Part shown: positions 1-7,900 of the stretch, one piece after another
Layout: every line of letters begins with the position of its first letter
Numbering within the stretch: position 1 is the stretch's first letter
Assembly: GCA_963775835.1 (NCBI GenBank)
Contig: CAVZKV010000012.1
Location: 62,001 to 126,000, forward strand
Origin: AWTP1-13 sp963775835
GTDB taxonomy: Bacteria; Pseudomonadota; Alphaproteobacteria; Rhizobiales; Hyphomicrobiaceae
Direction of reading: 5' to 3'
DNA length: 64,000 nt
Notes under the pieces: model-generated
The model's input: the letters and a program-made list of their open reading frames with translations, nothing else
Database searches by the model: none
Told to the model about the DNA's origin: nothing
Program-made: the position numbers and the translations under genes

Positions 1-177
1 CGCTTCCAGCGCCTGCTCCTGCACCAACACCGATTGCGTCAACATGTAGACGGCGTCGGGCATGGCCCGCACGCGCTCTCGGATCAGGGTTTCCGCTTCC
101 CTGTCCTTGTCCGGGGCGCCGTAGCTCATCATGCGATCGAACAGGTCTTCGATAAGCCTGCGTTCCTCTGGCGTCAT
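1..177 (-). CDS. DUF2076 domain-containing protein (N-terminal part, cut by window edge)
   Basis: The first 59 codons of a gene that runs off the left edge of the window. The start begins MTPEERRLIEDLFDRM and continues with an acidic/basic amphipathic stretch ending in a VYMLTQSVLVQEQALEA-type segment, which is the conserved opening of DUF2076 proteins. A GAGGAGG ribosome binding site lies just upstream of the ATG, so the start is secure. DUF2076 proteins are often called periplasmic ligand-binding sensors, but their role is unknown. The 116 bases between this start and the neighbouring gene contain a G6C5/G3C5 run able to fold strongly. Confidence 0.75.
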   Translation of the reverse strand, partial: MTPEERRLIEDLFDRMMSYGAPDKDREAETLIRERVRAMPDAVYMLTQSVLVQEQALEA

Positions 178-293
178 GCGATCCTCCTCGATGACGACGT
201 CACCAAAGCCCACATATCGGCATTTGCCGCCGTTTCCACAATGCCACCCGGGGGGCCCCCGGGCCCCCTGGGGCCGCCCGGCCAGCCCCCCAA

Positions 294-1433
294 TTAGAAC
301 ACCGCCCCCCTGGCCGCCACGGGCCACAAGCTTTCAACCCGCCCATCCCCCCCGCCGAGGCCGCGCACGCCCACGTACCAGTCGTGCAGATTGACCGTGG
401 GGTCACAGTGGCCGGGCACCAATAGCACCTTGTCGCCGCGCGCCGGCGCGCGGGCGCAGGCGGCAACGTCGAGGTTGCCGTGTTCGTCCGATGGCCGCAG
501 GTAGACCGCACCTGGAAGCTGCCAGGGCACGGGCATGCCGCTGTCGATTGCAACCGCCTTCAGCCCGGCATCGAGGACGCGTCGCTCCGGCACCGTCGCG
601 CTCATGACGCTGGCGTAGATGAACAAGGCATGCTCGAAGCGGTCAAAGGGCCCACCGTCGGTCCGCTTATTGCGTGCATAATCCGCGTCCATGAAGACGT
701 AGGAGCCGGGCTGCAGCTCGTTGTAGACCTGGCTTGCCGCCTCATGCTCGTAGGTACCCGTGCCGGCGCCGGAAACGATGGCGGCGTCGAGGCCGACGGC
801 CACGAGCGCAGCCAGCGTCGCGCGGACGTGTGCGACGGCGCGCGCGATGTGCTCCGCCCGCTCGCTCGCCTCGCGCACGTGCTGGGCGGACCCGTAGTAG
901 GCCTGCAGGCCCTCAAAGCGCAGGTGCTTGGAGGCTGCAACGCGCTGGGCCAAGGCGGCCGCCGCCAGGCCTGGGGGTACACCGCAGCGTCGCCCCCCAA
1001 CATCGATCTCCACCATGATGCCGATGCTGGCCCCGGCGTCGGCCGCCGCGCGCTCGATTTCCTCGACGTTCTCGGCCGCATCGACACAGACGCCGATCTT
1101 GGCTCGCCGTGCCAGCGCCGCCAAGCGCGCCAGCTTGCGCGCGCCCGCCACTTCATTGGAGACCAGCACATCCTCGATGCCGCCCGCTACCATGATCTCC
1201 GCTTCGGCCACCTTCTGGCAGCAGACGCCAACCGCACCGAGCGCGACCTGGCGGCGCGCCACCTCGGGCGACTTGTGGGTCTTGGCGTGTGGGCGCAGGC
1301 GCACGCCGGCCTGACCGGCAAAATCGGCCATGCGCTGCAAATTGCGCTCGAAGGCGTCGAGATCGACGATCAGGGCTGGCGTATCCACGTCAGCCAGAGG
1401 CATGCCCAGGGCGGCGGGGGGATGGGGTGACAT
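294..1433 (-). CDS. DSD1-family PLP-dependent enzyme (D-threonine/3-hydroxyaspartate aldolase-like)
   Basis: A 379-residue fold-type III pyridoxal phosphate enzyme of the alanine-racemase-like group that contains D-threonine aldolase, 3-hydroxy-D-aspartate aldolase and metal-dependent D-serine dehydratase. The PLP lysine is probably K51 in RPHAKTHK. The C-terminal barrel has PGHCDPTVNLHD, where H342 and D344 match the divalent-metal ligands of D-threonine aldolases. GVCCQKVAEAE and SNEV motifs of the family are present. The ATG has GGAGAA six bases upstream. It may cleave or dehydrate a D-beta-hydroxy amino acid. The exact substrate cannot be read from the sequence, and no dedicated partner gene lies next to it. 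Confidence 0.85.
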   Translation of the reverse strand: MSPHPPAALGMPLADVDTPALIVDLDAFERNLQRMADFAGQAGVRLRPHAKTHKSPEVARRQVALGAVGVCCQKVAEAEIMVAGGIEDVLVSNEVAGARKLARLAALARRAKIGVCVDAAENVEEIERAAADAGASIGIMVEIDVGGRRCGVPPGLAAAALAQRVAASKHLRFEGLQAYYGSAQHVREASERAEHIARAVAHVRATLAALVAVGLDAAIVSGAGTGTYEHEAASQVYNELQPGSYVFMDADYARNKRTDGGPFDRFEHALFIYASVMSATVPERRVLDAGLKAVAIDSGMPVPWQLPGAVYLRPSDEHGNLDVAACARAPARGDKVLLVPGHCDPTVNLHDWYVGVRGLGGGDGRVESLWPVAARGAVF

Positions 1434-1480
1434 CGGCTTCTCCTACTCCACGACCAAAACCATTGCGACGTCGCCGAGCC

Positions 1481-2860
1481 TCAGGCAAGGGCCGCCATTC
1501 GGTCTGGGCCGAGGCCTCGTCCTCCAAGCGCTCGAACCTGCTCGGCGCCCAACAAAAAAGGGCCGCTTGCGCGGCCCCCTGTAAACGTTGCTCCGTGGCG
1601 GCGGCTAGGCGGCCTTGGCGACTTTGTCGGCCAGCTTTTTTCCTTTTCCTTTTCCTGGGTTCCCGTGGGCCTCAGGGCGATATCGAAATAGCGCGTGCGC
1701 CCGCCGATGCGCTCCTTGCGGATGCCAAAGGACTTGAACTCCCTGCTGAAGGTCGGCATCGCAAACGGCTCCTTGTCGCGTTCCTCGCACCAAGAACAGT
1801 AGTTTTCGTAGAGGTCTTGCGAGGTGAGGCTCGATCCTCCCGAGGCGACGATTCGCTCGCGATAGTAGCGCTCGACATCGCTGTCGGGCAGGAGAGGCTT
1901 GCCACCGATCTTGTTGTCGTTGGCACCGAGCCTGCGCACCGGCGGCACCTCTTCGGCCGCCGTCTCCTCCTCCGCCTGCGGCTCCGGCTCGGCCACCGGC
2001 TGCACCGGGCCCACGGCCTCGGGCCGAGCCGTCTCCGCCGCCGCCTGAACGGTATAGGCGGGAGCCTTGGGGGCCGGCTGGTCGTGCAGACGCCAATGGG
2101 CAAAGGCGACATACATGCCGAAGCCCGAGCCGATTTCGATCAAGAGCGCCACGAACAGGGTCAGCGCCGTCTGCACCCTGTCGACCTTGAGACCCGACAG
2201 CTTGGCGAGCACGCTCGCCTGCGGATCGGCCTCGGCCAGAACGGTGCCGCCGGCGGTCTTGGCAAGCCGCGCGCCGATCTCGGCGATGCGCGTCTCCAGC
2301 TTCTGCGCCTCTAGCGCCGAGGCCAGCTCGGCGTTGAGCTTGTGGAACTGCTGACAGAATTCGCGATTGGATTTGCCGGTCACGTCGGTGCAGCCCGACG
2401 TCGTGGTCCAGGCGCGTTGGCCTTTCAGCCCGTTGAGCTCGCTATGGACGGTCTCCGCCGGGCGGTGCTGCGGTATCCAGCTCAGTTGCTCCTGCGCCCG
2501 TTTGGAGTCGGCGCGCAAATCGGCATAGCTGGCCGCTTCCACGGCGCGCTTGCCGCTGGTATCGAGCCGGTTCAGCGCCGCATGGCCAAGCGCGGAGGTC
2601 ATCGAGTAGCCGGTCACGACCGTCCACACCAGCGCTGCCGCCAGCGCCTGCGACCACATCCTGTTGCGCAGGGCCGCAAAAAAGAAGAACGGCACCAGCG
2701 CCTTGAAGCAATCAGCGGCCGCCGATGCCAGGCCGTAGATCTGCCCGTCGATGGCCGATTTACCGAGGGAGAAACCGAACCGGTAGTTCATGGCGGCAGA
2801 CACCGCCAGCAGGATGCCGGCAGCGACGACCCCCATGAGGCCTAAAACATGTCGCATCAT
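1481..2860 (-). CDS. Hypothetical multi-pass membrane protein with winged-helix-like C-terminal domain; tail frameshifted
   Basis: Not recognised as a named family. The chosen ATG (preceded by AAGGGGGC) gives 459 residues; the frame is open another 30 codons upstream, to 2950. A membrane helix lies near residues 5-25, two more around 55-100, and a fourth (TALTLFVALLIEIGSGFGMYV) near 245-270. Between the third and fourth is a charged, probably extracytoplasmic segment. After a Pro/Glu/Ala-rich linker comes a conserved-looking domain (DVERYYRERIVASG to GGRTRYFDIAL) resembling winged-helix tails of primase-like mobile-element proteins. The last 40 residues look spurious because this frame reads through a terminator. 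A -1 shift at an A6 run (1636-1641 on the plus strand) would instead end the protein with KKLADKVAKAA at 1605, just before the terminator. Confidence 0.7.
   Translation of the reverse strand: MMRHVLGLMGVVAAGILLAVSAAMNYRFGFSLGKSAIDGQIYGLASAAADCFKALVPFFFFAALRNRMWSQALAAALVWTVVTGYSMTSALGHAALNRLDTSGKRAVEAASYADLRADSKRAQEQLSWIPQHRPAETVHSELNGLKGQRAWTTTSGCTDVTGKSNREFCQQFHKLNAELASALEAQKLETRIAEIGARLAKTAGGTVLAEADPQASVLAKLSGLKVDRVQTALTLFVALLIEIGSGFGMYVAFAHWRLHDQPAPKAPAYTVQAAAETARPEAVGPVQPVAEPEPQAEEETAAEEVPPVRRLGANDNKIGGKPLLPDSDVERYYRERIVASGGSSLTSQDLYENYCSWCEERDKEPFAMPTFSREFKSFGIRKERIGGRTRYFDIALRPTGTQEKEKEKSWPTKSPRPPSRRHGATFTGGRASGPFLLGAEQVRALGGRGLGPDRMAALA
1553..1578 (-). terminator. Rho-independent terminator
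   Basis: On the minus strand a perfect 7-bp stem (GGGCCGC/GCGGCCC, 4-base loop) is followed directly by six T. It lies 27 bases after the TAG at 1605 that ends the alternative frame of the upstream membrane-protein gene, but inside the frame as it reads here. This supports the view that the real stop is at 1605. Confidence 0.8.
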
Positions 2861-3057
2861 CTGATGCCCCCTTCGTTCTGACTGCGCCGCGGATCGGCCA
2901 GTCAGGGCGACGCAACACGCGCGCAAAGGGGAAGCCGCACGTGCCGCCACGCTTTGGGAGGGCGCCAGAGGCAGACCCCTGCACCCCTACCAGTCGACGT
3001 TAACCGGTACACCCCAACGCGCTCACATGCTGGGCGGCGCGGCAGACCTTTGGAGAA

Positions 3058-3066
3058 TTATACACA
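3058..3066 (+). promoter_or_regulatory. DnaA box (TTATACACA)
   Basis: Perfect match to the TTATNCACA consensus bound by DnaA. In DNA this GC-rich fewer than one perfect copy is expected by chance in the whole window, yet another lies 35 bp away. Confidence 0.55.
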
Positions 3067-3092
3067 TGTCGCTCACCCGGTCGGGCGTCGCG

Positions 3093-3101
3093 TTATGCAC
3101 A
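3093..3101 (+). promoter_or_regulatory. DnaA box (TTATGCACA)
   Basis: Second perfect TTATNCACA site, same orientation as the first and about three helical turns away. Confidence 0.55.
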
Positions 3102-3342
3102 AGTCGCCAAGGCCTGCTTTTCGACAACGCATAAACCTGTACACGGCCCCCTGTTGGGCCAACGCTACGCGATTCGTTTCTTTTTGTTAACGGATTCAGC
3201 CAGCTATGTCCGCCCGGCACCACCGCGCCACCATCTTCGTGCCGCCGCCAACAAGCGCTTGCGCCGAACGGTTGCGACCACACTGAGTCCGGCTATCCAC
3301 TGTTCACCCACTGCCCCAACGGCGTTTTCCACACCTGGGACC

Positions 3343-4368
3343 TTACGGCATCACCAGTTCCACTTGTGCCACATCGCCGGCGCGGACGGCGAAGTCGCGC
3401 CGAAACTGCTGACCTGAGTGCCGGGCAAGAACCGTGTAACGGCCGGGCGCCAGGATGTGCGTCGGCAGCGCCCCGACGCTCTCCTTGATCGGTTCCCCGC
3501 GCAGCGTCGTCACGCTCCATTGTGTGTCGGCCATGGCTTCGCCACCGGCGCGTTGCACCAGCTTGAAGGTCACCTTGGCCGCCGCATGGCCGAGCGTCGC
3601 CTCCGTCAGCTTGCCCGCCTCCACCGTGACATCCGCCCGCGCCGTGGCGTTGGCATCGCCGTAGGTGCTGACAAGGCTGTAAATGCCGGCATTGAGCCGG
3701 ACGATCACGCCGGTCTTGATGGCGCTGACGACCTTGGTCTTTTGGCCATACTGGTCGCGCTCGTCGGAGAAGATGTCATAGGTGACGATCCGGTCGTTGA
3801 TGGCCTCCCCGTTTGCCAGCACCCCCGTGACGCGCAGACCGCCGGCGTTGAGCACGAAACGCTCCTGCCGCTCCTGGCCCGCCTGCTCCGGGGCAACGAC
3901 GATTTTGCGGGTGAGGTGCGCCCGCCCGAAGGCAACGTTGACGAGGTAACTCCCGGGCTCCAACCGCAGGGTCGGGCTGGCATCGCGATGTTGCGCAACA
4001 AAGCTCGCCTTTTCCGGGCCTTGGCCGACGCGATAGACACGCCACACCAGACCCTGCTCGATGTTCTGACCATCGTCGGTCAACAGCGCCGTCAGCGCGA
4101 TCTGCCCCACCCCTCCGGGCACGGGCGGCTTGCCGCCTCCCGACGAGCGCGGCACGATCGTGGTGTTGGGAGGCACCTGCAGCCCCGGCGGGTTGGCCGG
4201 GCCGTTGCCGTCTCGACCCGGCGGCGGCGCCTGCACCTGCCAGCCGGGTGCGGGTTGTTGGGCGGCGGCCGGCGGCACGGCGCAAAGCCATGACCCCAGC
4301 ATCGCCCCGGCGGCCACGACGCAGCACCGGCGAGCCGCAGCCCTGCGCCGCATCCGCGTGGTGTGCAT
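3343..4368 (-). CDS. Secreted hypothetical protein with prealbumin/carboxypeptidase-like repeats
   Basis: A 341-residue protein with an arginine-rich N-terminus, a hydrophobic core and an AAAQQ cleavage region, so it is probably exported. A Pro/Gly-rich linker (about 35-85) follows. The rest is a series of beta-rich units of about 80 residues, each with a WxVYRV or WSVTT strand and a later L.PG.Y.V element (LEPGSYLVNVAF, LNAGIYSLVSTY, LAPGRYTVLARH). These resemble carboxypeptidase-regulatory or prealbumin-like folds. No catalytic motif is seen. It lies 93 bases downstream of the von Willebrand A gene on the same strand, which carries the same kind of units, so the two probably form one envelope system. 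The ribosome binding site is weak. Confidence 0.7.
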   Translation of the reverse strand: MHTTRMRRRAAARRCCVVAAGAMLGSWLCAVPPAAAQQPAPGWQVQAPPPGRDGNGPANPPGLQVPPNTTIVPRSSGGGKPPVPGGVGQIALTALLTDDGQNIEQGLVWRVYRVGQGPEKASFVAQHRDASPTLRLEPGSYLVNVAFGRAHLTRKIVVAPEQAGQERQERFVLNAGGLRVTGVLANGEAINDRIVTYDIFSDERDQYGQKTKVVSAIKTGVIVRLNAGIYSLVSTYGDANATARADVTVEAGKLTEATLGHAAAKVTFKLVQRAGGEAMADTQWSVTTLRGEPIKESVGALPTHILAPGRYTVLARHSGQQFRRDFAVRAGDVAQVELVMP

Positions 4369-4461
4369 TTCAGAAAACCCCGTTTTGGCTCGACCCGGCT
4401 TGGCCTGGCTCCGCCCGCGGCCGCCATTGTCGGCCCGCGCCGCGCCAGGTTTTGCGATCGG

Positions 4462-6474
4462 TCAATCGTTCCCCAGCTCAATGAGCCGCGCTTCCCCGGC
4501 TGTGAGGTCGACTATGCGCTGATAACGCTTTTCTTGTGTCTCCACCTCGAGGACATAGCGGCCTGCCTGCAGGATCGCGACCGGCTCGAGCTGGCCGCTC
4601 GCCCACACGGTGCGCCCAGCCTCGTCACGCACGGTCCAGAACGGATCGCCTTGCGCACCGGCACTGCCGGCAAGGCGAAGGCGCACGTTGGCTGCGGCGA
4701 ACTCCAGGGCAAGCTGCAGCGTCTGGCCCCCCTTCAATTCAAACTCGCGAACGGTGCGCACGTTGCTGGCCGCATAGCGCGCCTCGACGCGGTAGCGACC
4801 GCTCGCCAACAGGAGTTCGGGCGCCGGTCGGCTGGTGCTGATGCTGAGGGGTTCGGCGCTATCGAGTTGCTCGATGCGGTAGGACACGGGCTCGCCGGTC
4901 TTCTGCGCCGCCCCCGCCAAGCGGCTTTCGAGCACCAGTTTGCCGGCCGTCAGCGTCAGCGTGCGCCGCACCACATCGCCCGGGCCCACCGCGAGGACCT
5001 CGCGACCTTCAAGACCGCCTTGGCGCACGCTGACATGGTAGGTGCCAGGCGGCACCACGAATTCCGCTTCGCGCGCCGCCGACTGGGCGATTTCGCGCCG
5101 GCCGCCGCGGGCGTCAGGGTCGTCCTCGGCAATGCTGAAGAGGGGCGCATCGAGCTCGCCCAAGCCGTCGCGAATGGCGGCGGCGAGCCGCACGCGGGCG
5201 CCATTGAGGGTCATATCGACGCGACCCCGGCTACCGGCAGGCACGACGATGGAGCGCTGGGCGCGCACCAAGCCCTCCTCGACGAACACGACATAGCGGC
5301 CGGCCGGCAGCAAGAAGGTCGTCTCACTGCCCCGTACCGAGGCCAGCAATGCACCGGCGCGGCCATCACCTTTGCCGCCGGGCGAAGCCTGGCCGGCATC
5401 GGCGATGCTGATCACGCCATCCCCGATCGGCGCGCCCGATTTCTGCCATTGCGCCCGCACCCGCAGCGTGCCGGCGTTCAACACGAGGTCGGCAACGGTG
5501 GGGCCTTTGTCGCCGACCTCGACGGTTTGCGTGACGCCAATGGGCCCATCGCGCGCATCGATGCGGTACTGACCTGGTGCCAGGGCCACGTGGGGATTGG
5601 CGGCGCGGCCTTCAAAGGCGGGCGCGCCGCTTTGCCCGACGCGCGTCACGCTCCAGTGCATCGGCCAGGCGACGGGCTCGTTGCCTTCGGCCAAGAGCGT
5701 GCGCAGGAGGAGGCCCGGCCGGCCGTCGTTCGGCACGGGCGGCGCGACAACGCTCTCCTCCTTCCCCTTCGGCGGCGGCGGCCTGGCGCTCTCACTCGGC
5801 GCTGGCGCGCTGTTGCCAGCCAACCGCAGCGCGTCCTCGATCGCCGCCTCGGCCTGCTCGGCATTCTGCGCCAAGAACAGGCGCCCGCCCGTGGTCTCGG
5901 GCAGACAGGTCATTTTGGCGAGATCCTCGGGTTTGGGCCCGAGGCTGATGACATGGGCCCTGATACCGCCGGCACGCAGCTCGCCGGCGAGCGTGCACAG
6001 GTCAGACTGGCAATTGTCGGCATCGTCATGGATGAGCAGCAGCGTCCGTCTGGAGGCGTCGCTCGGCAGCGCCTTGGCGGCTTCGCGCAAGGCCAGCGTC
6101 AAAGGCCCCCGCCCCTTGGGGTTGAGGCGCTCGAGCGGAGACATGATGCGGTCCATGTCGATGGGCTCGGCGCGACGCATCACCTCAACGTCGCCGCAAT
6201 CACCGCGACGGTGACCAAAGCTCGTGAGCCCAACGCGCGTCTGGGGGGCCAGCTTGCCGAGCGCCCGTCGCACGCCCTCGCGGGCAACCACCAGCTTGCT
6301 TTGCCGCGTGCCCTCGATCGGGCCCCACATGGACCCCGAGCCGTCGAACACGATCACCAGGGCGGCGGCGTCCCCCGGCTGCGCCCGCGCGCCGGCACAG
6401 GCAATGATGAGGAGGGCCGCCGCCAGGCCCCAAGGCCGCAATCCCCGACAGCATTGGCGCAGGCTCGACACCAT
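4462..6474 (-). CDS. VWA domain-containing secreted protein
   Basis: About 670 residues from the chosen ATG, which places a hydrophobic signal segment (GLAAALLIIACAGARA) near the N-terminus; an ATG 15 codons upstream at 6519 is also possible. Mature residues begin with a von Willebrand A domain: VIVFDGSGSMWG gives the metal-binding DxSxS, and LTSFGHRRGDCGDV and LLLIHDDADNC follow in the usual order. After a Pro/Ser/Lys linker, about five beta-rich units carry paired W.V and L.PG.Y.V signatures like those of the adjacent downstream protein. Such proteins act as adhesins or scaffolds in the periplasm or on the surface. The ligand is unknown. Confidence 0.8.
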   Translation of the reverse strand: MVSSLRQCCRGLRPWGLAAALLIIACAGARAQPGDAAALVIVFDGSGSMWGPIEGTRQSKLVVAREGVRRALGKLAPQTRVGLTSFGHRRGDCGDVEVMRRAEPIDMDRIMSPLERLNPKGRGPLTLALREAAKALPSDASRRTLLLIHDDADNCQSDLCTLAGELRAGGIRAHVISLGPKPEDLAKMTCLPETTGGRLFLAQNAEQAEAAIEDALRLAGNSAPAPSESARPPPPKGKEESVVAPPVPNDGRPGLLLRTLLAEGNEPVAWPMHWSVTRVGQSGAPAFEGRAANPHVALAPGQYRIDARDGPIGVTQTVEVGDKGPTVADLVLNAGTLRVRAQWQKSGAPIGDGVISIADAGQASPGGKGDGRAGALLASVRGSETTFLLPAGRYVVFVEEGLVRAQRSIVVPAGSRGRVDMTLNGARVRLAAAIRDGLGELDAPLFSIAEDDPDARGGRREIAQSAAREAEFVVPPGTYHVSVRQGGLEGREVLAVGPGDVVRRTLTLTAGKLVLESRLAGAAQKTGEPVSYRIEQLDSAEPLSISTSRPAPELLLASGRYRVEARYAASNVRTVREFELKGGQTLQLALEFAAANVRLRLAGSAGAQGDPFWTVRDEAGRTVWASGQLEPVAILQAGRYVLEVETQEKRYQRIVDLTAGEARLIELGND

Positions 6475-6597
6475 GAGGTCCAACGTTCCCAACTGCGGGT
6501 CCGGCACCCGCACCCCCATTGTACTCGCCCAGAAGTTAGTTTAGCGAGGACGCATCGCTATCCTAGAGCGCGTCCGATGAGTTAAATCACCCTCGAG

Positions 6598-7152
6598 TTG
6601 CTCCTGAAACGGCGGTCCGTCAAGCCGATCATGATGACCGAGCCGGGCCCAAACCCCGCCGAGCTCGAGGCCATCTTGACTGCGGCCGCCCGCGTCCCCG
6701 ACCACAAGAAGCTCATACCCTGGCGTTTCATCGTCTTTGAGGGTGAGGCCCGCGCCGACTTCGGCCGCGTCTTGCTGAAGGCTTTGCAGGCGGAGGAGCG
6801 GGAGGCGCCGTCGGCGGCGCGCTTGGAGACGGAGCGAACGCGGTTGATGCGGGCGCCCACCGTGGTGGCGGTCATTTCGCGGGTGACGCCCAATCCGGCG
6901 GCCCCGGAATGGGAGCAGGTGTTGTCCTGCGGTGCCGCCTGCTTCAATCTTTGCCTTGCCGCCAATGCCCTGGGCTTCGGTACCTCCTGGATCACGGAAT
7001 GGTATTCCTATAGCCGCACCGTGCAGGCAGCCTTGGGGCTGCAGCGCAATGAGCGGGTCGCCGGCTTTATCTACATCGGCACCGCCAAGGAGCACCAACC
7101 CGAGCGCGACCGCCCGCAGCTCGAACAGATCGTCAGCCGCTGGAACAGCTGA
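6598..7152 (+). CDS. Nitroreductase family protein (YdjA-like); native start cut off by a stop codon
   Basis: 184 residues counted from a TTG. The sequence LLKRRSVKP, then AARVPDHKKLIPWRFIVF, then GAACFNLCLAANALGFGTSWIT, is typical of small FMN-dependent YdjA/TdsD-type nitroreductases, which use NAD(P)H to reduce nitro compounds or quinones. Family members normally begin a few residues earlier with a short M...LELLL segment. Here ATG AGT TAA ATC ACC CTC GAG TTG is found at 6577-6600, so the expected start is followed by TAA at codon 3 and the frame resumes perfectly after it. A single C-to-T change (CAA to TAA) would explain this. Either the gene now uses the TTG or the base is an error. A flavin reductase follows. 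Confidence 0.8.
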   Translation: MLLKRRSVKPIMMTEPGPNPAELEAILTAAARVPDHKKLIPWRFIVFEGEARADFGRVLLKALQAEEREAPSAARLETERTRLMRAPTVVAVISRVTPNPAAPEWEQVLSCGAACFNLCLAANALGFGTSWITEWYSYSRTVQAALGLQRNERVAGFIYIGTAKEHQPERDRPQLEQIVSRWNS

Positions 7153-7175
7153 GCCAAGGCAGGAGACGTGAAAAA

Positions 7176-7826
7176 GTGTTTTACGAGACGCGCGACAACA
7201 AGCATGGACTGAAACACGATCCCTTCAAGGCCCTGTGCGTACCGAGGCCGATCGGTTGGATCTCGACCATCAGCAAGGCCGGCATTTGCAATCTTGCCCC
7301 CTACAGCTTTTTCAACGCCGTGGGCGAGCGGCCGACATACGTCATGTTTAGCTCGGCCGGTCGCAAGGATTCCCTCAGCAATATCGAGGATACGGGCGAG
7401 TTCGTGTGCTCGCTCGCCACCTACGACCTGCGCTTCAACATGAACATGACCTCGGCACCGGTGGCGCATGGGATCGACGAGTTTCCGATCGGAGAGCTGA
7501 CCGCGGCAGCAAGCCGGCTGGTGAAGCCGCCGCGCGTCAAGGAGAGCCCCGCCGCGTTCGAGTGCAAGCATTGGAAGACGATCGACCTGCCCGGGCTGGA
7601 GCCCGGCAAGCCGTCGACCTACTCGGTCATCTTCGGACAGGTCGTGGGCATCTACATCGACGATAGCTTCATCAAGGATGGCCGGGTCGACACCGGCGCC
7701 ATGCGCCCCATCGCGCGTCTCGGCTACATGGACTACGGCGTGGTGAACCCCGAAAACGTCTTTGCCATCGACCGGCCCACGGCCGAACAGGGCATGGCAA
7801 AGCTCAAGGTACGCGCGGCGGAATAG
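7176..7826 (+). CDS. Flavin reductase family protein (FMN-binding)
   Basis: 216 residues from a GTG placed nine bases after AGGAGA. The sequence follows the flavin-reductase-like split-barrel fold: CVPRPIGWISTISKAGICNLAPYSFFNAV, then a MFSS..RKDS segment and GEFVCSLAT, motifs that bind FMN. Related proteins supply reduced flavin to monooxygenases or act as small NAD(P)H:flavin oxidoreductases. It lies 23 bases after the nitroreductase gene on the same strand, so the two are probably co-transcribed. No monooxygenase partner is adjacent. Confidence 0.85.
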   Translation: MFYETRDNKHGLKHDPFKALCVPRPIGWISTISKAGICNLAPYSFFNAVGERPTYVMFSSAGRKDSLSNIEDTGEFVCSLATYDLRFNMNMTSAPVAHGIDEFPIGELTAAASRLVKPPRVKESPAAFECKHWKTIDLPGLEPGKPSTYSVIFGQVVGIYIDDSFIKDGRVDTGAMRPIARLGYMDYGVVNPENVFAIDRPTAEQGMAKLKVRAAE

Positions 7827-7900
7827 CCTTGAACGTCCCCGCCATGCCGCCGGTCGCCGGCACGACCGTCGACTGAGCGAAAAGGCCGGCGCCAGGGCTC

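Larger units (their letters stand above)
2861..3342. other. Gene-free 482-bp stretch with DnaA boxes
   Basis: No credible gene. The stretch is locally AT-richer than its surroundings. It holds two perfect DnaA boxes of the form TTATNCACA in the same orientation 35 bp apart (3058 and 3093), a weaker third site CTATCCACT at 3293, two GTTAAC cores (2999-3004 and 3186-3191) resembling CtrA half-sites, two GATTC methylation sites (3171 and 3193) and a T-rich run at 3176-3188. It lies between two minus-strand genes. It could be a replication origin, a DnaA-controlled promoter or a DnaA titration site. Confidence 0.5.

Noticed and set aside
4363..6585. A 740-codon open frame antisense to the VWA gene
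   Set aside because: Low-complexity, Arg/Gly/Ala-rich and without a family; the minus-strand gene has a signal peptide and VWA motifs.
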